Assembly (NCBI RefSeq): GCF_020618775.1
Contig: NZ_JAESVB010000002.1
Span: 558,001-622,000, forward strand
Origin: Acidisoma silvae
GTDB lineage: Bacteria; Pseudomonadota; Alphaproteobacteria; Acetobacterales; Acetobacteraceae
DNA length: 64,000 bases
Direction of reading: 5' to 3'
Below the pieces are notes generated by a model that saw only the letters and a program-made list of their open reading frames with translations, made no database searches and was not told the DNA's origin. Of the stretch, positions 28,803-37,708 are shown piece by piece; position 1 is the stretch's first letter, and the number at the start of each line of letters is the position of its first letter. The position numbers and the translations under genes were made by a program.

Positions 28803-30094
28803 GCCGCCGGTGCCTCCGCATCCTTACCTGTCGTTGCCCACCATTGTTCGACCGCATGTTCGAAAACATCGCGCAGGCCCTCATGCGCCACCGCCTCGAA
28901 AGCGTCGGTCAGGAAGGCACGCACCAGTATCATGCGCGCCTGATCGGCCGGCACGCCACGGCTGCGCAGATAGAACAGCTGCTCGGGGTCCAAGGCGCCA
29001 ACCGTCGCACCATGGCTGCACTTCACGTCATCGGCGTAGATTTCCAGTTCCGGCTTGCTGTTGATCTCAGCGTCGGGGGACAGCAGCAGCGCCTGGTTCA
29101 TCTGGTAGCCGTCGGTCTTCTGGGCAATACGCGCCACTTCGATGCGGCCCTGGAAAACAGCACGCGCCTTGCCAGTCAGCACGCTTTTCACGGTCTGGCG
29201 CGACGGGCAATTCGGCGCGTCATGCGAAATGGCGGTCGTAAAGTCACTGACCTGATTGCCGCCCATGATCTGAGCCGCGTTCAGATGCACCGCCGCCTGC
29301 TCGCCGCCCAGCCGGGCATGGATTTCCGTGCGGCCCAGCTTGGCGCCGAGCGCGAGCGAGAAGCAGTCATAGACGCCGTTCGCCGCCGTATCGGCATAGA
29401 TGGTGCCGAGATGGAAAGCGTCCTCGGAATCCTGCTGCAAGCGGCCATGAGTCAAATGCGCGCCTTCAGCCACCGCAATCTCGATCACCGGATTGTTCAG
29501 ATATTCGCCGATGCCGGCTGAGACTTCCAGCAGCACAAGACGCGCGCCTTCACCCAGGCTGATGCGATGGCGCGGATGGCTGGCAACGCGACGATGGCGG
29601 CCAGACGTCAGTTGCGCCAGCATCAGAAAGCCGGCGTCGAAACCCGCCGGCACGTCGATGATGATGCCGTCTTCGGTCAGCATGGTGTTGAGCGCCACAA
29701 CGCGGTCACGCTCGGGCTTCGTCAAATCGCCGAACACGCCGGTACCGGCGAAGGACTTGACCTCCAGCCCGTCAGGCGACGTTGACAAATCAGGCCGGTA
29801 GCGACCATCGACGAAGATCAGTCGCGGGCCTTCAACCTTCGGCAGCAGTGCCAGCAGATCGACACCCGCCTGCGTATCGGCGATCGGCTCCTGAAAATCG
29901 AGCGCCGCGACAGACCGCAGATTGGTGTAATGCCAAGCCTCTTCCTTCGGCGTTGGCAGCCCCTTGTCGCGCAGCAATGCGGCCGCTGCATCGCGCGGTG
30001 CCGCATTGCCCGGCAGACGGACACGCAGACCGTCATACCGCGCCAGGAAACCCTTCAGGGCTTCGCTCGGCGCTTGCTGTTTCACGGCCTGCAT
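28799..30094 (-). CDS. sufD: Fe-S cluster assembly scaffold protein SufD
   Basis: A 431-aa SufD, the beta-helical partner of SufB in the SufBC2D scaffold. Recognisable blocks are PKEEAWHYTNLR in the N-terminal region and CSHGATVGALDPEQLFYLRSRGV at the C-terminus, containing the conserved His that acts in cluster formation. It begins one base into the sufC stop (TAATG) and overlaps sufS by 4 nt, so B-C-D-S are translationally linked. Confidence 0.94.
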   Translation of the reverse strand: MQAVKQQAPSEALKGFLARYDGLRVRLPGNAAPRDAAAALLRDKGLPTPKEEAWHYTNLRSVAALDFQEPIADTQAGVDLLALLPKVEGPRLIFVDGRYRPDLSTSPDGLEVKSFAGTGVFGDLTKPERDRVVALNTMLTEDGIIIDVPAGFDAGFLMLAQLTSGRHRRVASHPRHRISLGEGARLVLLEVSAGIGEYLNNPVIEIAVAEGAHLTHGRLQQDSEDAFHLGTIYADTAANGVYDCFSLALGAKLGRTEIHARLGGEQAAVHLNAAQIMGGNQVSDFTTAISHDAPNCPSRQTVKSVLTGKARAVFQGRIEVARIAQKTDGYQMNQALLLSPDAEINSKPELEIYADDVKCSHGATVGALDPEQLFYLRSRGVPADQARMILVRAFLTDAFEAVAHEGLRDVFEHAVEQWWATTGKDAEAPAA

Positions 30095-30852
30095 TATGCC
30101 GCCTCCGCCGCCTCGCCGATGATGCCGGCATAGCCATCGGCTTCCAGCTCTTTCGCGAGTTCCGGACCGCCGGAGCGGATGATGCGGCCGTCGGCCAGCA
30201 CATGCACATGGTCGGGCACGATATAATCCAGCAGGCGCTGGTAATGGGTGATGACGAGGGCCGAGAAATTCGGGCCGCGCGAGGCGTTCACGCCTTCGGC
30301 GACGATGCGCAGCGCATCGATATCGAGGCCGCTATCGGTCTCGTCCAGCAGTGCCAGCTTCGGCTGCAACATCGTCATCTGAAGGATTTCGTTGCGCTTC
30401 TTTTCGCCGCCCGAAAACCCAACATTGACGTTGCGCTTCAGCATGTCTTCCGACATGGCAAGCTTCTTCACCGCCGCGCGGGCCTGTTTCAGAAACTGCA
30501 CCGCGTCCAGCTCACCCTCGCCGCGCGCGCGGCGAACGGAGTTCAACGCCGTGCGCAGGAAATTGGCATTGCCGACGCCCGGCAGTTCCACCGGATACTG
30601 GAAGGCAAGAAAGATTCCGGCGGCGGCACGCTCTTCCGGTTCCATGGCCAGAATATCCTGGCCGAAGAAGGTGGCCGTGCCACCCGTCACTTCATAGCCT
30701 TCGCGGCCGGACAGAACGTAGGACAGCGTTGACTTGCCGGCGCCGTTCGGCCCCATGACGGCATGAACCTCACCCTGCGGGATCGTGAGATCGATCCCCT
30801 TGAGGATTTGCTTGCCGTCGATCTCGGCGGTCAGTCCCTTGATTTCGAGCAT
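30094..30852 (-). CDS. sufC: Fe-S cluster assembly ATPase SufC
   Basis: A 252-aa ABC-type ATPase without membrane domain. Walker A VMGPNGAGKSTLSYVLSG, the SufC-specific GREGYEVT, signature NVGFSGGEKKRNEILQM and Walker B LALLDETDSGLDIDALR are all present; the Asp in the DETDSGLD form is characteristic of SufC. ATP hydrolysis drives conformational change in SufB-SufD during cluster assembly. It follows sufB by 12 nt. Confidence 0.96.
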   Translation of the reverse strand: MLEIKGLTAEIDGKQILKGIDLTIPQGEVHAVMGPNGAGKSTLSYVLSGREGYEVTGGTATFFGQDILAMEPEERAAAGIFLAFQYPVELPGVGNANFLRTALNSVRRARGEGELDAVQFLKQARAAVKKLAMSEDMLKRNVNVGFSGGEKKRNEILQMTMLQPKLALLDETDSGLDIDALRIVAEGVNASRGPNFSALVITHYQRLLDYIVPDHVHVLADGRIIRSGGPELAKELEADGYAGIIGEAAEAA

Positions 30853-30864
30853 CTTACGCGATCC

Positions 30865-32352
30865 TTAACCCACCGAGCCTTCAAGGCTTATGGCCAACAA
30901 CTTCTGAGCTTCGACGGCGAATTCCATCGGCAGCTCCTTCAAGACATCCTTGCAGAACCCGTTCACGATCAGCCCCACCGCGTCCTCTTCCGAAAGACCT
31001 CGGCTGCGGCAATAGAAAAGCTGATCCTCGGCGATTTTGGAGGTCGTCGCCTCATGCTCGATCTTGGCCGAAGGATTGCGGCTTTCGATATAGGGCACGG
31101 TATGGGCGCCGCACTGATCGCCGATCAGCAGGCTGTCGCATTGCGTGAAATTCCGCGCGTTCTGCGCCTTCGGCATCATCCGCACCAGACCGCGATAGGT
31201 GCTGTCGGAATGGCCGGCGCTGATCGTCTTGGCGATGATCGTGCTATTCGTATTGCGGCCGATATGGATCATCTTGGTGCCGGTATCGGCCTGCTGATGA
31301 TTGTTCGTGACCGCGACGGAATAGAATTCACCCACGCTGCCGTCGCCGATCAAAATGCAGGACGGATATTTCCAGGTGATGGCCGATCCCGTCTCCACCT
31401 GCGTCCAGCTGATGCGGCTGCGGGCGCCACGGCAGGCGCCGCGCTTGGTGACGAAGTTATAGATGCCGCCACGGCCTTCCGAATCGCCCGGATACCAGTT
31501 CTGCACGGTGGAATATTTGATCTTGGCGTCATCCATCGCAACCAGCTCAACCACCGCCGCATGCAGCTGATTCTCATCGCGCATCGGCGCGGTGCAGCCT
31601 TCCAGATAGCTGACGGAGGCCCCGTCCTCGGCAATGATCAGCGTGCGCTCAAACTGCCCGGTATTCTTCGCATTGATGCGGAAATAGGTGGAGAGTTCCA
31701 TCGGGCATTTGACGCCCTTGGGGATGAACACGAAGCTGCCATCGGTAAAGACGGCGGAATTGAGCGCTGCGAAGAAATTGTCGCCGGCCGGCACTACGCT
31801 GCCCAGATACTCGCGCACCAGGTCAGGGTATTCGCGTACCGCATCCGAAATCGAGCAGAAGATCACGCCGGCCTTGGCGAGCGTGGAGCGGAAGGTGGTC
31901 GCGACCGAGACGCTGTCGAAAACGGCATCCACCGCCATGGGCAGACGCTCTTCGTCACCCTGCTCGACGCCGGCCAGGATCGCCTGTTCCTTCAGCGGAA
32001 TGCCAAGCTTTTCGTAGGTGCGCAGCAGTTCGGGGTCGACCTCATCCAGGCTCTTCGGACCGCTGCCCTTCTTTTTGGGCGCCGCGTAATAGTGGATGTC
32101 CTGGTAATCGATCACCGGATAGCCCGGCTTCGCCCAATGCGGCTCTTCCATCTTCTGCCAGATGGCAAAGGCTTTCAGGCGCCAGGCCAGCAGCCATTCG
32201 GGCTCGCCCTTGCGGTCTGAAATCAGCCGGATCGTGTCTTCGTTCAGGCCCTTGGGCGCGAGATCCATCTCAAGATCGGTCTCGAAGCCCCACTTATAGG
32301 TGGAGCCTGTAACGGCGCTGACGGTCTCTAGGGTTTCTGCAACTGCTGGCAT
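30865..32352 (-). CDS. sufB: Fe-S cluster assembly scaffold protein SufB
   Basis: A 495-aa SufB, the main scaffold on which the nascent cluster is built. Characteristic blocks include [20 protein letters not shown] near the start, [10 protein letters not shown] and [17 protein letters not shown] in the middle, and [23 protein letters not shown] in the C-terminus, where the conserved cysteine and Glu lie. The ATG chosen at 32352 gives normal length and sits 5 nt after the Rrf2 gene; a longer frame would overlap the regulator. Confidence 0.96.
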   Translation of the reverse strand: MPAVAETLETVSAVTGSTYKWGFETDLEMDLAPKGLNEDTIRLISDRKGEPEWLLAWRLKAFAIWQKMEEPHWAKPGYPVIDYQDIHYYAAPKKKGSGPKSLDEVDPELLRTYEKLGIPLKEQAILAGVEQGDEERLPMAVDAVFDSVSVATTFRSTLAKAGVIFCSISDAVREYPDLVREYLGSVVPAGDNFFAALNSAVFTDGSFVFIPKGVKCPMELSTYFRINAKNTGQFERTLIIAEDGASVSYLEGCTAPMRDENQLHAAVVELVAMDDAKIKYSTVQNWYPGDSEGRGGIYNFVTKRGACRGARSRISWTQVETGSAITWKYPSCILIGDGSVGEFYSVAVTNNHQQADTGTKMIHIGRNTNSTIIAKTISAGHSDSTYRGLVRMMPKAQNARNFTQCDSLLIGDQCGAHTVPYIESRNPSAKIEHEATTSKIAEDQLFYCRSRGLSEEDAVGLIVNGFCKDVLKELPMEFAVEAQKLLAISLEGSVG

Positions 32353-32357
32353 GGGCC

Positions 32358-32858
32358 TTACTCGACAAAGGCTGTGGTGGAAACGGAGGCGCCGGCTGGA
32401 TGATAGGATGGCATGGCGCTCGCCTCGGTCATGGGGACGACAGAAAGCGCGTCCCGTTCGGGGGGACGCATATCCGCAAGACTGATCCCGGACAATGCGT
32501 CCAGAATGGCGGAATTGACCCGGTCCCATCGCCCCTTGACGGGGCAGAGGGCCGATGAATCGCAGATCGCGGGGGAATGCTCCACGCAGGCGGTCAGCGC
32601 AATCGGCCCGTCGATCGCGGTGATCACGTCAGCGACCGGAATGGCGGAGAGCGGCTTGGCGAGGCGATACCCGCCCCGTGCGCCGCGCTGGGAACAGACG
32701 AGCCCGGCCGTCGTCATGATCTTGAGGACTTTGGCGACGGTCGGTTCCGGCACGCCGGTCGCGGCCGCGATTCCGCCCGAAGTCTGCAAGGCAAAATCAT
32801 CCCCCAGCCGCACCAGCACGACGACCGCATAGTCCGTCAATTTGGACAATTTCAACAT
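32358..32858 (-). CDS. Rrf2-family SUF system Fe-S regulator
   Basis: A 166-aa winged-helix regulator. The N-terminus [19 protein letters not shown] and the [20 protein letters not shown] wing are typical Rrf2. Three cysteines for a cluster are at residues 91, 99 and 105 (in [16 protein letters not shown]). As the first gene of the suf operon it very likely senses Fe-S status and controls sufBCDSTA, like IscR or the alphaproteobacterial SUF regulator. The C-terminal tail of about 45 residues is Ser/Pro/Ala-rich and unlike the core. Confidence 0.9.
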   Translation of the reverse strand: MLKLSKLTDYAVVVLVRLGDDFALQTSGGIAAATGVPEPTVAKVLKIMTTAGLVCSQRGARGGYRLAKPLSAIPVADVITAIDGPIALTACVEHSPAICDSSALCPVKGRWDRVNSAILDALSGISLADMRPPERDALSVVPMTEASAMPSYHPAGASVSTTAFVE

Positions 32859-32880
32859 GGATCCCTTCTAGCCCTTCATT

Positions 32881-32899
32881 CAGGACCAAGCCAGTCCTG
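32881..32899. promoter_or_regulatory. Candidate operator upstream of the Rrf2-suf operon
   Basis: CAGGAC and GTCCTG form a 6-bp dyad with a 7-bp spacer, in the 121-bp region between the Rrf2 gene and the divergent ureohydrolase. A site for autoregulation would be expected here, but it does not match a well-defined IscR consensus I can verify. Confidence 0.3.
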
Positions 32900-32979
32900 T
32901 TTTGGAGGGCAGCCCTGCCGGTTGAACCCAGGCCCGGAACTCTCTACCCAGATTACAGGCTTCGATGAGGGCAATACCG

Positions 32980-34041
32980 ATGGCGGACGACAGCTTCGAC
33001 TCCAACCTCTCTCGGCTGCGGGACAAATATGTCGGCCTCGGCGGCGGAACGGTGTTCGACCCGCATTTCCAGGAGATTGCTGCCAAAACCATCAGCCCCG
33101 ATGGGCGCCGCCGCCTGCCCTATTCCGACCCGGCGACGTTCATGGCCGCGCCCTACCGGCAGAATGCCTTCGGGACGCTGGACGGTTTGAAGGATCTGGA
33201 CGTCGCGCTGATCGGCGTGCCGATGGACCTCGGCGTCACCAACCGCAGCGGTTGCCGCCTGGGCCCGCGCGCCGTGCGCGCGGTGGAGCGCATCGGGCCT
33301 TATGAGCATGTGCTGCGTGTGGCGCCGATGGGCATGTTGCGCGTCGCCGATGTGGGTGATGTGCCGCTACGCTCCCGCTACAGCCTGGAAAGCTGCCATG
33401 AGGATATCGAGGCCGCCTATAAGGCCGTCGTCGCGGCCGGCGTCATTCCCCTTTCCGTGGGTGGCGACCATTCCATTAGCCAGGCAATCCTGAAGGCGGT
33501 GGGTGAAAAGCGCCCCGTCGGGCTTATCCATATCGACGCGCATTCCGATACGGCGGGCGAATATGAGGGCAGCCGCTTCCATCACGGCGGTCCTTTCCGC
33601 CAGGCCGTGCTGGACGGCGCCGTCGATCCACGCCGCACTTTGCAGATCGGCATTCGCGGCACGGCGGAATATCTGTACGAATTCTCGACCGATAGCGGCA
33701 TGACGGTGGTTCATGCCGAGGAGGTCGAGGAGCACGGCATCCGCCGCTATATCGATGTCGCGCGCCAGCTGATCGGCGACGGCCCGGTCTATATTTCCTT
33801 CGACATCGATTCCGTGGACCCCGGCTTCGCGCCTGGCACCGGTACGCCGGAAGTGGGAGGATTGCAGCCGCGCGAGGTGCTGGCCCTGCTGCGCGGCCTC
33901 AAAGGCCTGGATATCGTCGGCGGCGATGTTGTGGAGGTCGCACCGCAATATGATGCGACCAGCAATACCGCCCATATCGCGGCCCAGGTGCTGTTCGAAA
34001 TGCTGTCTCTGGTCGCGCTGCGGGAAAAGCCGTCGATTTAA
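32980..34041 (+). CDS. Agmatinase-family ureohydrolase
   Basis: A 353-aa Mn-dependent ureohydrolase. The three metal-binding signatures are complete: VGGDHSIS, IHIDAHSDT and SFDIDSVDPGFAPGTGTPE. Agmatinase cleaves agmatine to putrescine and urea; relatives act on guanidinobutyrate, guanidinopropionate or guanidine, and the loop HSDTAGEYEGSRFHHG might hold the specificity. The ATG at 32980 has AGGG eight bases upstream; an ATG at 32965 would add five residues. It is monocistronic and divergent from the suf operon, so no neighbour points to a substrate. Confidence 0.85.
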   Translation: MADDSFDSNLSRLRDKYVGLGGGTVFDPHFQEIAAKTISPDGRRRLPYSDPATFMAAPYRQNAFGTLDGLKDLDVALIGVPMDLGVTNRSGCRLGPRAVRAVERIGPYEHVLRVAPMGMLRVADVGDVPLRSRYSLESCHEDIEAAYKAVVAAGVIPLSVGGDHSISQAILKAVGEKRPVGLIHIDAHSDTAGEYEGSRFHHGGPFRQAVLDGAVDPRRTLQIGIRGTAEYLYEFSTDSGMTVVHAEEVEEHGIRRYIDVARQLIGDGPVYISFDIDSVDPGFAPGTGTPEVGGLQPREVLALLRGLKGLDIVGGDVVEVAPQYDATSNTAHIAAQVLFEMLSLVALREKPSI

Positions 34042-34122
34042 GAGGCCAAGCTTCGTTGCATTACGAACTCGTCATCATCGCAATGGTTGAACCGTAAGCG
34101 GCAGGCGCTCACTCTCCATCCC

Positions 34123-34494
34123 ATGACGGAAAACAGTCCTCATGATATCGAAATGCGCGCCGATGGCACCTTTGTGGAGGCGGCGCGCGGCCCTGGGGCG
34201 ACCGGCGCCCGCTTCACTGCAAGCTGGCCGCCGCAGGGCGCGCCACGTGGAGGGTTTGCGCGTGGGCTCGCCATAGCCGGGGTGCTGGCAGGTGCGGCCA
34301 TTGTCATCGGGCTGGTGCTGTCACTCGCCCTGATTCTGGTGCCCATGGCCATTGCAGCGGCGCTGATCGGCTACGCCGCGCTGCGCTTCCAGATGTGGCG
34401 GATGCGGCAAAGCGGGCAGACAATGCGCGGGCCCTTAGGGCCGATCATGGCCCAGGCCGAGGCAATGATGCGCAATCGCGCCGGGCGCCAATAA
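34123..34494 (+). CDS. Hypothetical small membrane protein
   Basis: A 123-aa protein: a polar N-terminus of about 45 residues (DIEMRADGTFVEAARGP), then a long hydrophobic stretch at about residues 47-83 (GLAIAGVLAGAAIVIGLVLS, then ALILVPMAIAAALIGYAALR) that is enough for two helices in a hairpin, and a basic, Met/Gln-rich tail. No family recognised. The start at ATG 34123 gives the conserved-looking MTENSPHD; a frame starting at 34087 adds 12 residues. It follows the ureohydrolase by 81 bp on the same strand. Confidence 0.65.
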   Translation: MTENSPHDIEMRADGTFVEAARGPGATGARFTASWPPQGAPRGGFARGLAIAGVLAGAAIVIGLVLSLALILVPMAIAAALIGYAALRFQMWRMRQSGQTMRGPLGPIMAQAEAMMRNRAGRQ

Positions 34495-34574
34495 CCTATC
34501 GAATTATCTTTTGATTCAAAATCGAAATAATTAGCCTTTGAAGTTGGGCTCAGTTAGGCGTGCGTTGTCACCCT

Positions 34575-34600
34575 GGCGGCACTGCTGTTGCAGCGCCGCC
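34575..34600 (+). other. Strong hairpin in the leader of the 26-aa microprotein gene
   Basis: GGCGGC and GCCGCC enclose CTGC/GCAG with a TGTT loop (10 paired bases, one mismatch), ending 17 nt before the GGAGG. It lies in a 382-bp stretch (34495-34876) that otherwise holds the microprotein, a terminator and a small dyad. It could be a leader structure or belong to a small RNA. Confidence 0.45.
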
Positions 34601-34631
34601 AAATCACGGGTGGCGAAGGAGGTGAGGGCAA

Positions 34632-34712
34632 TTGCCCGAAACTTTCTACCGCGTAGCGATGGTCGTTTTGACCTTGGCTTTGGTCATTCTCGCCATCGTG
34701 GGGCTTAACTAG
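34632..34712 (+). CDS. 26-aa single-helix membrane microprotein (TTG start)
   Basis: A TTG codon lies 9 nt after an AAGGAGGTGA ribosome binding site, the strongest in this region, and opens a frame of 26 codons ending in TAG: it begins MPETFYRV and the rest (AMVVLTLALVILAIVGLN) is one hydrophobic helix. The frame is too short for ordinary gene calls. A structured leader precedes it and an 11-bp terminator follows, making a self-contained transcription unit. Such one-helix proteins often attach to larger membrane complexes (transporters, respiratory enzymes), but no partner is adjacent. Function unknown. Confidence 0.6.
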   Translation: MPETFYRVAMVVLTLALVILAIVGLN

Positions 34713-34725
34713 CCTAGAAGCCTGG

Positions 34726-34755
34726 GGTCCCGTCTCCCTAGACAGAGACGGGACC
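34726..34755 (+). terminator. Terminator after the 26-aa microprotein
   Basis: GGTCCCGTCTC and GAGACGGGACC form an 11-bp perfect stem with an 8-nt loop, 13 nt past the microprotein stop, followed by a short TT. The stem strength fits a Rho-independent terminator although the T-tract is poor. Confidence 0.65.
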
Positions 34756-34789
34756 TTAGACGAGCTAGAGGTGGGGGCTCCTGCCCTTA

Positions 34790-34806
34790 CTTTCACCGCG
34801 TGAAAG
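34790..34806. promoter_or_regulatory. 17-bp inverted repeat in the microprotein/SDR intergenic region
   Basis: CTTTCAC-CGC-GTGAAAG is a perfect 7-bp dyad with a 3-bp spacer, 71 bp before the end of the SDR gene. It could be an operator or a weak terminator for the opposite-strand SDR. It resembles a parS half-site but the spacing is wrong. Confidence 0.3.
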
Positions 34807-34876
34807 CTATATACGCCCACGCACCTTAATTTTCAATAAAGCCTTTCTGCATCATATATCTTGGCCGCGGTTTGCC

Positions 34877-35629
34877 TCAAATCTGCGCCTGACCGCCATC
34901 GACATAGAGCTCGATGCCGTTCACGAAGCTGGCGTCATCCGAGGCCAGAAACAGTACTGCTTTCGCGATTTCCGCCGGCTGACCGACGCGGCCTGCCGGG
35001 ATGAGTTGCAGCAGGCTTGCCTTCACGCCTTCCGCCGCGTCACCACCACCGAACAGCGCGTTCAACCCAGCCGTCTCCGTCAGACCGGGGCTGACGGCGT
35101 TGACGCGAATATTGCGGTCCTTCAGATCCAGAATCCAGTTGCGCGCGAAGCTGCGCACGGCGGCCTTCGTGGCACTGTAGATGCTGAAGGCCGGCGTGCC
35201 CTTGATGCTGGTGATGGACGCGTTCAACACGATGGCACCACCGTCGCGCAGCAGCGGCAGCGCCTTCTGCACCGTAAAGACCGTGCCCTTTACGTTCGAG
35301 GCGAAGGTGCTGTCGAAATGCGCCTCGGTGATCGCGCCCAGCGGCGCGAAGTCACCGCCACCGGCATTGGCGAAAACAACGTCGATATGATCGTGTTTCC
35401 GCTGCACGGCGTCATAGAGCCGGTCGATATCCTCGAGCTTGGCCATATCCGCCTGCACGGCGGTGGCGCGCGGGCCGATCTGCTTCACGGCCGCGTCCAA
35501 GGCATCCTGCCGCCGGCCGGTGATGAAAACGAAAGCACCTTCCTCGGCGAAAGCCTTGGCGGTCGCAAGACCGATGCCGCTATTGCCGCCGGTGACGACG
35601 ACCACTTTGTCCTGAAACCGATTGCCCAT
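34877..35629 (-). CDS. SDR-family NAD(P)-dependent oxidoreductase
   Basis: A 250-aa classical short-chain dehydrogenase with cofactor motif VVVTGGNSGIGLATAK, the NAG motif FANAGGG, the catalytic Ser in LNASITS, and YSATKAAV (Tyr-x3-Lys). The C-terminus ASFVNGIELYVDGGQ is typical of this fold. Substrate not predictable. It is divergent from the LysR gene, which probably regulates it. This SDR/LysR pairing is common in proteobacteria. Confidence 0.9.
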   Translation of the reverse strand: MGNRFQDKVVVVTGGNSGIGLATAKAFAEEGAFVFITGRRQDALDAAVKQIGPRATAVQADMAKLEDIDRLYDAVQRKHDHIDVVFANAGGGDFAPLGAITEAHFDSTFASNVKGTVFTVQKALPLLRDGGAIVLNASITSIKGTPAFSIYSATKAAVRSFARNWILDLKDRNIRVNAVSPGLTETAGLNALFGGGDAAEGVKASLLQLIPAGRVGQPAEIAKAVLFLASDDASFVNGIELYVDGGQAQI

Positions 35630-35714
35630 TTGAAGTCTCCTGTGGTTGCGCTGATTGCGTGCCAGAAGATTTACTCAGGGAACGATCTTGCCAGTAGGCG
35701 GCAATATCGGCACT

Positions 35715-35738
35715 CATCGTTCCATTGATAGGACGATG
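35715..35738. promoter_or_regulatory. Imperfect dyad before the LysR gene
   Basis: CATCGT and ACGATG flank an 11-12-bp centre containing ATTGAT, overlapping the ribosome binding site of the LysR gene in the region shared with the SDR. LysR-type regulators bind T-N11-A dyads in such positions. Evidence is positional only. Confidence 0.35.
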
Positions 35739-35741
35739 ATC

Positions 35742-36641
35742 ATGATCGATCTCAACGACTATGCCTATTTCGCGGCGGTCGTTCAGCATGGCGGTTTCGC
35801 CCCCGCCGGGCGGGCGCTGCATATGCCGAAATCCAAGCTCAGCCGCCGCATCGCGGGGCTGGAAAGCCGCCTCGGCGCGCGGCTGCTGGAACGCTCCACC
35901 CGCCGCTTTCGCGTCACCGAAACGGGAGAGGCCTTCTACGCGCGCTGCCGCGCGATCCTGTCGGAAATGGAACTGGCCGAGGCCGTTATCGCCGCGGGTT
36001 TGAGCGAACCCCACGGGCTGGTGCGCTTCTCCTGCCCGACCGGCCTCGTCGGCGTGCTCGCGCCATATTTTCCGGCCTTCCTGAACCGTTACCCGAAAGT
36101 GCGTCTGCAAATCCTGGCGCTCGACAGGCCCGTCGATCTGATCGAGGAACGGATCGACGTCGCTTTGCGCGTGCGCCTGACGCTGGAAAGCGATGCCGCC
36201 ATGACCATGCGCTCGCTCGGCATGTCCCGACGCATCCTCGTGGCAAACCCGACGCTGGCCCGTGCCGTCAGTGAGGATGTCACTGCGCTCTCATCGCTAC
36301 CCGTTCTCGGCACCAGTGACGATGTCAGCGAGGTCGAATGGCTGCTGGAAGGGCCGGCGGGCGAAACCCATCGGCTGACGCTGACACCGCGCATGAGCTG
36401 CGGCGATTTCGATACCGTCAGGCAGGCAGCGCTGGCCGGCACCGGCATCGCGCTGCTGCCCGATCATGTCGTCTCGGAATGGCTTACGTCAGGGCAATTG
36501 GTGCAGGTTTTGCCGAACTGGCGGGGGCCGCCCGGCATCGTCCATCTGGTCTTCACGACGCGGCGCGGCCTGCCCCCGGCCGTCCGCGCCTTTATCGATC
36601 ACCTCGCCCGGACCTTTCCGGCGGAGGCGACGACCCGTTAG
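35742..36641 (+). CDS. LysR-family transcriptional regulator
   Basis: A 299-aa regulator: N-terminal winged helix-turn-helix (MIDLNDYAYFAAVVQHGGFA, then SKLSRRIAGLESRLGARLLERS), and a periplasmic-binding-like effector domain from about residue 90. The ATG at 35742 has AGGA eight bases upstream. It likely controls the divergent SDR gene. The effector is unknown. Its end overlaps the convergent dehydrogenase gene by 4 nt. Confidence 0.92.
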   Translation: MIDLNDYAYFAAVVQHGGFAPAGRALHMPKSKLSRRIAGLESRLGARLLERSTRRFRVTETGEAFYARCRAILSEMELAEAVIAAGLSEPHGLVRFSCPTGLVGVLAPYFPAFLNRYPKVRLQILALDRPVDLIEERIDVALRVRLTLESDAAMTMRSLGMSRRILVANPTLARAVSEDVTALSSLPVLGTSDDVSEVEWLLEGPAGETHRLTLTPRMSCGDFDTVRQAALAGTGIALLPDHVVSEWLTSGQLVQVLPNWRGPPGIVHLVFTTRRGLPPAVRAFIDHLARTFPAEATTR

Positions 36642-37636
36642 CCAAGAACAGGAATCTTGCCGCCCAGTTCATCCTCGATATGCACGCGGATGATCTGTTC
36701 GAATTCGCTCTCGGCGACGAATCCGAGCGAGGCCGCGCGGCTGGTATCGAACCCCTTGGCCCAGGTATCGACGATGCGGATGATCCGCTCATCCGGCTCG
36801 CGCTTTATCAGCGCCACAGCCTTCGGCCCGGCGACCTTTTCCAATGCCGCGATCTGCTCGGCCACGGTAATGGACAGGCCCGGCATCGACAGGCTGGTGC
36901 GGCCGCGCAGCAGCGCCGTATCCAGCCCCGCCGCATGAACCAGAAAGCCGATGGTGGCACGCGGGCTCGCCATCCAATGCTGAACCCTGTCGCTCACCGG
37001 CAGCACCGCCGGCAGGCCGACCAGCGGCTCGCGAATGATGTTGGAGAAGAAGCCGGACGCCGCCAGGTTCGGCTTGCCCGGGCGCACGCAGACGGTCGGC
37101 AGGCGCAGGCCGATGCCGTCGATGAAGCCGCGACGCGCGTAATCGGCCAGCAGCAGCTCGCACATCGCTTTCTGCGTGCCGTAGCTGGTGCCGGGCGTCA
37201 GGAAATATTCGTCGTCGATGACATCCGGCATATCGCCACCGAAGACGGCGATGGAGGAGGAGAAGACGACGCGCGGCTTCCAGGCCCCGCCTTTGGACTG
37301 CTCGACCCGGATGCCTTCCAGCAGGAATCGCATGCCGTCCAGATTGACGCGATAGCCCTTGTCCATATCCATCTCCGCTTCGCCCGAGACGATGGCGGCG
37401 AGATGGAAGATGATATCGGGGCGCCCGGCCAGCAGTTCGGTCGCCGCACCGGCCACCGACAGATCGGCCGCCGTACAATCGGTCGTGCCGATGAAACCAT
37501 GCGGCGTCGCGGGGGCGATGACGTCGATCAGGGTCAGATGCTCAACGGGCTTGCCGCCCAGGCCGCCGTCAGCCGCGATCCGCTCGGCCAGCTTGCGGCC
37601 CACCATGCCGGCGCCGCCCAAAATCATCACATGCAT
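36638..37636 (-). CDS. NAD-dependent epimerase/dehydratase, D-erythronate dehydrogenase (DenD)-like
   Basis: A 332-aa extended SDR with MILGGAGMVGRKLAERI (GxxGxxG), FHLAAIVSGEAEMDMDKGYRVN and the catalytic YGTQKAMCE, plus SSIAVFGGDMPDVI for the Ser/Thr region. The DenD family oxidises D-erythronate at C2 in tetronate breakdown. The normal companions (DtnK/OtnK kinase, OtnC/OtnI) are not next to it, so the substrate assignment is by family only. It overlaps the LysR gene by 4 nt. Confidence 0.8.
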   Translation of the reverse strand: MHVMILGGAGMVGRKLAERIAADGGLGGKPVEHLTLIDVIAPATPHGFIGTTDCTAADLSVAGAATELLAGRPDIIFHLAAIVSGEAEMDMDKGYRVNLDGMRFLLEGIRVEQSKGGAWKPRVVFSSSIAVFGGDMPDVIDDEYFLTPGTSYGTQKAMCELLLADYARRGFIDGIGLRLPTVCVRPGKPNLAASGFFSNIIREPLVGLPAVLPVSDRVQHWMASPRATIGFLVHAAGLDTALLRGRTSLSMPGLSITVAEQIAALEKVAGPKAVALIKREPDERIIRIVDTWAKGFDTSRAASLGFVAESEFEQIIRVHIEDELGGKIPVLG

Positions 37637-37708
37637 CTGCGTATTCTCCTCTGACGCCCGCCGCTTCGCGGTCTTGCCCTGTCATCAGAGCGATCTTCGG
37701 CACGCCTG

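Noticed and set aside
30070-30090. GTTTCACG within sufD as a parS half-site
   Set aside because: Only one half is present, with no palindrome.
30763-32220. A 485-codon plus-strand frame across sufB
   Set aside because: Antisense to the well-defined sufB; no recognisable domain.
34790-34806. Second parS-like dyad (CTTTCAC-CGC-GTGAAAG)
   Set aside because: The 3-bp spacer breaks the TTTCACGTGAAA core, so it cannot be a parS site.
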